Source: CAG-411 sp963643465
GTDB lineage: Bacteria > Bacillota > Clostridia > Lachnospirales > Lachnospiraceae
Reading direction: 5' to 3'
Assembly (NCBI GenBank): GCA_963643465.1
Contig: CAVIJT010000002.1
Coordinates: 62,001 to 126,000, forward strand
Length of the DNA stretch: 64,000 nt
The notes under the pieces were generated by a model. That model did no database searches and was not told the DNA's origin. It saw only the letters and a program-made list of their open reading frames with translations. Below, piece by piece: positions 61,662-64,000 of this stretch (positions are counted from its first letter, which is position 1; every line of letters begins with the position of its first letter). Both the position numbers and the translations under genes were made by a program.

Positions 61662-62585
61662 CTATCGACATTTTGCCTTTTTTCGTTTCTGCACTGTTGT
61701 TTCATCATGCTTTAAGCTTTTTCTTAGCTTTCGATCCATTAACTTCATAAGTGACTGTTCTTTTACATTCTTTGTCATTAGCTGGCTATGATATTGGTCA
61801 AAATTTAATAAATTTATAGAAAATTCCAGATTTTCAATAGGACAATTTTTAAAACATACTGATTTCAAATCTATATTTGTGTTATCAAAATCTATTTGCG
61901 AAGCTTTTATATCTGTATTAACAAATTCAATATTAACTGATTTTTCATCTGAAGGGTCGAAGCTAAAGCTATCACAATTTTCAAATTTACAATTTTCAAA
62001 CTTCACATTTTGTAACACAACTTTATTAAATGTTACATTTTTGAATGTCATATTTACAAATTCTGCATTTTTTAGTGTACATTTCGATAAAATACAGTTT
62101 TCAAATTTGCAATTCTCAAACTTTTCATTAAATAAGACGGACGATATATCACAGTCTTTAAATTCTAGGGCATTAAGACCTTTTTTTCTCTTCATCTCTA
62201 TAAAATCATCCATATGGACATATGTTTTCCATTTGCCTGGAAAAATTGAGTCGCCTATCGCTTTCGAATACTTCTTATGAATGTAAACATTATTGATTTT
62301 ATCCAAATTTATGCTTTTTAAAAATTTAGGATTCTCTTTTCTCTCCGTTTCTGCATATTTAAAAGCAAGCTCTGTCCGTTTATGTAACGATTTTTCTTTT
62401 TCTCTAATTTCGTTCATCACCAAAGGTATATCCTTAACTTCTATGATTGAATCCTTTAACTCTACTATTTCAGTTTTCAAGTTTTTTATGTTTTTTATAT
62501 TAGTATACAAATCATGTTTCTTAATTTCCGGCTCAATTTGTATCTCTTTCTCTTCCATTTTTTTACTAAGTTCGTTATGCTCCAT
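61662..62585 (-). CDS. coiled-coil/pentapeptide-repeat-like protein
   Basis: 307 residues. Residues 1-95 form a charged coiled coil (MEEKEIQIEPEIKKH, EIREKEKSLHKRTE). From about 140 to 260 are pentapeptide-like repeats: FKDCDISSVLFNEKFENCKF, NCILSKCTLKNAEFVNMTF, NVKFENCKFENC, which predict a right-handed quadrilateral beta-helix. The C-terminus is basic (MDRKLRKSL, KRKKAK). The start ATG overlaps the upstream stop by one base (TAATG) with GAGGAGG ahead. Some proteins of this fold mimic DNA or bind gyrase; here the role is unknown. Confidence 0.75.
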   Translation of the reverse strand: MEHNELSKKMEEKEIQIEPEIKKHDLYTNIKNIKNLKTEIVELKDSIIEVKDIPLVMNEIREKEKSLHKRTELAFKYAETERKENPKFLKSINLDKINNVYIHKKYSKAIGDSIFPGKWKTYVHMDDFIEMKRKKGLNALEFKDCDISSVLFNEKFENCKFENCILSKCTLKNAEFVNMTFKNVTFNKVVLQNVKFENCKFENCDSFSFDPSDEKSVNIEFVNTDIKASQIDFDNTNIDLKSVCFKNCPIENLEFSINLLNFDQYHSQLMTKNVKEQSLMKLMDRKLRKSLKHDETTVQKRKKAKCR

Positions 62586-62901
62586 TACTTTTCCTCCTCT
62601 AAAATCACATTCTTTATCACTTTTTTCTGTGAAGTCTCACCACAATTCACCAATTCCTTGCGAATAATTTCCAGTTGCCTATAATTCTGTGAACGGAATA
62701 GCCTTCTCACTTCTTCTTTTTCTCCCCCTAGCAACTTCATGAGCCTGCCACCTATACTTTTATCAGTCCATTCCATTTCTTCTAATTTTTTTAAGTCTGT
62801 TTGCTCATGTATTTTTAGTATTTTTTCAACTCTTTGTTTCTCTGTTGATGACGCTGTTCGATAAGCATCAAGCAGTAGTATTCCTTTTCTATTAAATTCA
62901 T
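62585..62901 (-). CDS. small helical protein with apparent frameshift near its start
   Basis: The main frame encodes a helical, charged protein of about 100 residues (GILLLDAYRTASSTEKQRVEKILK, EEMEWTDKSIGGRLMKLLG), similar in style to C-terminal parts of XRE regulators. The best start, an ATG at 62901 overlapping the XRE stop (ATGA) with AAGGAGGG 5 bases upstream, reads MNLIEKEYYC and stops after 28 codons. A -1 shift at GAAAAGGAA would join MNLIEK to GILLLDAYR exactly. An in-frame start at 62941 has no RBS and lies inside the XRE gene. So either a 1-base deletion, a sequencing error or programmed frameshifting. Confidence 0.55.
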
Positions 62902-63161
62902 GATCGTCCCTCCTTAGTACAAAAGTCCAAATCCTCTCCATTACAAATACTACTTTTAGACGATATTTTATCTAAAAAAATATCAGGAAATAAGTATTCT
63001 ATGCTATATTCATAATATGTTGCTATTTTACTTGCTGTTTTTAAACTTGGTGTTCGTTGACCCAGTTCTAGCTTAGAAAGATATTTTTGTGAAATTCCAA
63101 TTTTAGCCGCAACATCTGTCTGTGTTTTATTTCCCCTAGCTTTTATAAGTTGAGTCCTCAT
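62898..63161 (-). CDS. XRE-family repressor (leftward)
   Basis: 87 residues. HTH at about 8-60: IKARGNKTQTDVAAKIGIS, QKYLSKLELGQRTPSLKTASKIATYY. GGAAGGAG lies about 9 bases before the ATG at 63161. A reading frame open further upstream has no start signal and would cover the promoter. It is divergent from another XRE gene at 63296 and controls the leftward operon of the element; its own promoter overlaps a palindrome. Confidence 0.85.
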   Translation of the reverse strand: MRTQLIKARGNKTQTDVAAKIGISQKYLSKLELGQRTPSLKTASKIATYYEYSIEYLFPDIFLDKISSKSSICNGEDLDFCTKEGRS

Positions 63162-63181
63162 CTTATTCTCTCCTTCCTGTA

Positions 63182-63220
63182 ATCTCCTTTTAGTAGTAGC
63201 ATATACTACCAAAAGGAGAT
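63182..63220. promoter_or_regulatory. 39-bp operator palindrome in the XRE switch region
   Basis: Arms ATCTCCTTTTAGTAGTA and TACTACCAAAAGGAGAT pair at 16 of 17 positions around GCATA. The half-site TTAGTAGTA recurs at 63266-63274 near the start of the rightward XRE gene. This layout suits binding of an XRE dimer that blocks both promoters. Confidence 0.7.
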
Positions 63221-63226
63221 TGTCAA
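63198..63226 (-). promoter_or_regulatory. promoter of the leftward XRE gene
   Basis: Minus strand TTGACA (63221-63226), 17-base spacer, TATGCT (63198-63203). The -10 box lies at the centre of the palindrome, so repressor binding would shut it off. Confidence 0.75.
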
Positions 63227-63295
63227 CATTTTCAACTCCAATTTGTAGGTTTTTTTTCACTCCGCTTAGTAGTAAAATAAAAAAGAGGTGAACTT

Positions 63296-63730
63296 ATGGA
63301 GTATTTTAAAATAGCAGAAGAACGAAAACGTCTTAATCTAAGTCAATTAGAGTTAGCAAACAAATTAGGTGTTTCTCAAAAAAGTATAAGCAAATACGAA
63401 CGTGGTGATCGTCGTCCCACATACGAAACACTTATGGCAATGGCAAAATTATTTGGCGTAAGTGTTGATTATTTATTAGGGAATTCTAATTCTCGCATTT
63501 CTACTAATAATGATGTTTCCTTGCGCAATTTTGAAAAAAAGAATAATAATCAAACTTCTACATCCCTTGAAGAAACATTTACTGAAAAAGAAAAAAAATT
63601 TTTAAGTACCTTCCGCCAATTAAATGATGATAATCAAGATATCATCATCGGAGAAATGAAGAAAACTTTAAAAGAGCAGATACATGAAGAAAATCAAACA
63701 GCATCTGCTCCATTTAAAAATGCCAAATAA
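63296..63730 (+). CDS. XRE-family regulator (rightward)
   Basis: 144 residues. HTH at about 8-60 (RKRLNLSQLELANKLGVSQ, KSISKYERGDRRPTYETLMAMAKLFGVSVDYLLG), then a linker and a helical C-terminus (TEKEKKFLSTFRQLNDDNQD), as in phage/ICE repressors. AGAGGTG is 7 bases before the ATG. Together with the leftward XRE gene it forms a CI/Cro-like switch (inference). Confidence 0.9.
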   Translation: MEYFKIAEERKRLNLSQLELANKLGVSQKSISKYERGDRRPTYETLMAMAKLFGVSVDYLLGNSNSRISTNNDVSLRNFEKKNNNQTSTSLEETFTEKEKKFLSTFRQLNDDNQDIIIGEMKKTLKEQIHEENQTASAPFKNAK

Positions 63731-63788
63731 TATCTTTTGAACAATATCAAAAAAGAAAAACTAATTATTCTTTTGAAAGGATTTAATA

Positions 63789-64000
63789 ATGAAAAAAATT
63801 TACTTTGATATTCCTTACGAAGAAAAAGACGAAGCGAAACTATTGGGGGCAAAATGGGACAACATGAAAAAAAGTTGGTATTGCTATATTCCAGAAAATG
63901 TCCATACACTGTATTCCAGATGGATGCCCTTACCTTTAAACGAAGAAGAAAAAGAATATACAAATTTGGAAAGTAATTTAGAATTTCAAAATAGATTCCA
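63789..64000 (+). CDS. DUF5710-domain protein, partial (runs off the window)
   Basis: First 70 codons are seen. MKKIYFDIPYEEKDEAKLLG, AKWDNMKKSWYCYIPEN, and SRWMPL match DUF5710, a small domain found at the N-terminus of element-borne primases (TraC type), antirestriction proteins and similar. GAAAGG lies 7-8 bases before the ATG. It follows the rightward XRE gene by 58 bases and may be in its operon. The rest of the protein is unknown. Confidence 0.75.
   Translation, partial: MKKIYFDIPYEEKDEAKLLGAKWDNMKKSWYCYIPENVHTLYSRWMPLPLNEEEKEYTNLESNLEFQNRF

Noticed and set aside
63694..63963. 89-codon frame on the minus strand at the right edge
   Set aside because: It is antisense to the DUF5710 gene, which has a good ribosome binding site and clear domain motifs.
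1..64000. CRISPR arrays, rRNA genes, complete insertion sequences with transposase
   Set aside because: I looked for regularly spaced direct repeats, rRNA-like sequence and DDE transposase motifs and found none.

Overview
The window looks like chromosomal DNA from an AT-rich, low-GC Gram-positive of the Clostridia, most likely family Lachnospiraceae. Evidence: strong AGGAGG-type ribosome binding sites, TTGaaa-17-TATAAT promoters, a cysS-mrnC-rlmB block, GlnRS and GltX encoded together in one genome, large secreted GH13 amylases with CBM26-like modules, and signal-type proteins with P/T-rich linkers. I cannot name the genus from sequence alone.

Layout. 1-4.9 kb: DUF2225 gene and glnS, a SleB-like wall hydrolase, and a eukaryotic-type HisA. 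5.0-8.3 kb: two paralogous, signal-less, cysteine-rich beta-helix proteins of unknown role. 8.4-14.6 kb: HAD hydrolase, MntR/DtxR-type regulator, YhaO/YhaN-like nuclease and ATPase pair (the ATPase carries membrane helices), TrpB2. 14.8-19.1 kb: tRNA-Thr, rlmB-mrnC-cysS, and a MATE exporter behind an attenuator-like leader. 19.4-25.2 kb: PAS-GGDEF-EAL protein, ispF coupled to a SulP transporter. 25.4-33.4 kb: tRNA-Met and tRNA-Val, single-domain response regulator, hisC, Csp-like subtilase, AraC regulator, clpX, HtrA. 33.6-36.5 kb: priming sugar transferase plus LCP ligase (surface polysaccharide), DUF1292. 36.7-41.2 kb: UvrD-like helicase, gltX, a nested-palindrome element, cytidylate-kinase-like protein. 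41.4-48.8 kb: tandem duplicated secreted alpha-amylases with matching promoters. 49.1-52.6 kb: a signalling operon with a pseudo-receiver/LytTR/FHA protein, a Hanks-type kinase and a secreted Ig-like protein.

From about 53.47 kb to the right edge lies a mobile element (ICE/IME-like). It truncates a polysaccharide deacetylase gene in the middle of its catalytic domain. It carries, from its left end, an HTH protein, a GNAT enzyme, a large serine recombinase with a small coupled ORF, a topoisomerase III, a VapD-like two-gene module, a non-coding stretch dense in DnaA-box-like motifs, a tightly coupled operon of unknown proteins (membrane, pentapeptide-like, cysteine-containing), and a divergent pair of XRE regulators around a 39-bp operator palindrome. 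It runs off the window in a DUF5710-type gene, so the right end, relaxase and transfer genes, if present, are not visible.

Most host genes read leftward. The most unusual items are the beta-helix gene pair, the FHA-LytTR/kinase operon, the insertion in the deacetylase gene, the putative replication or processing region of the element, and an apparent frameshift at a translationally coupled start in the element.
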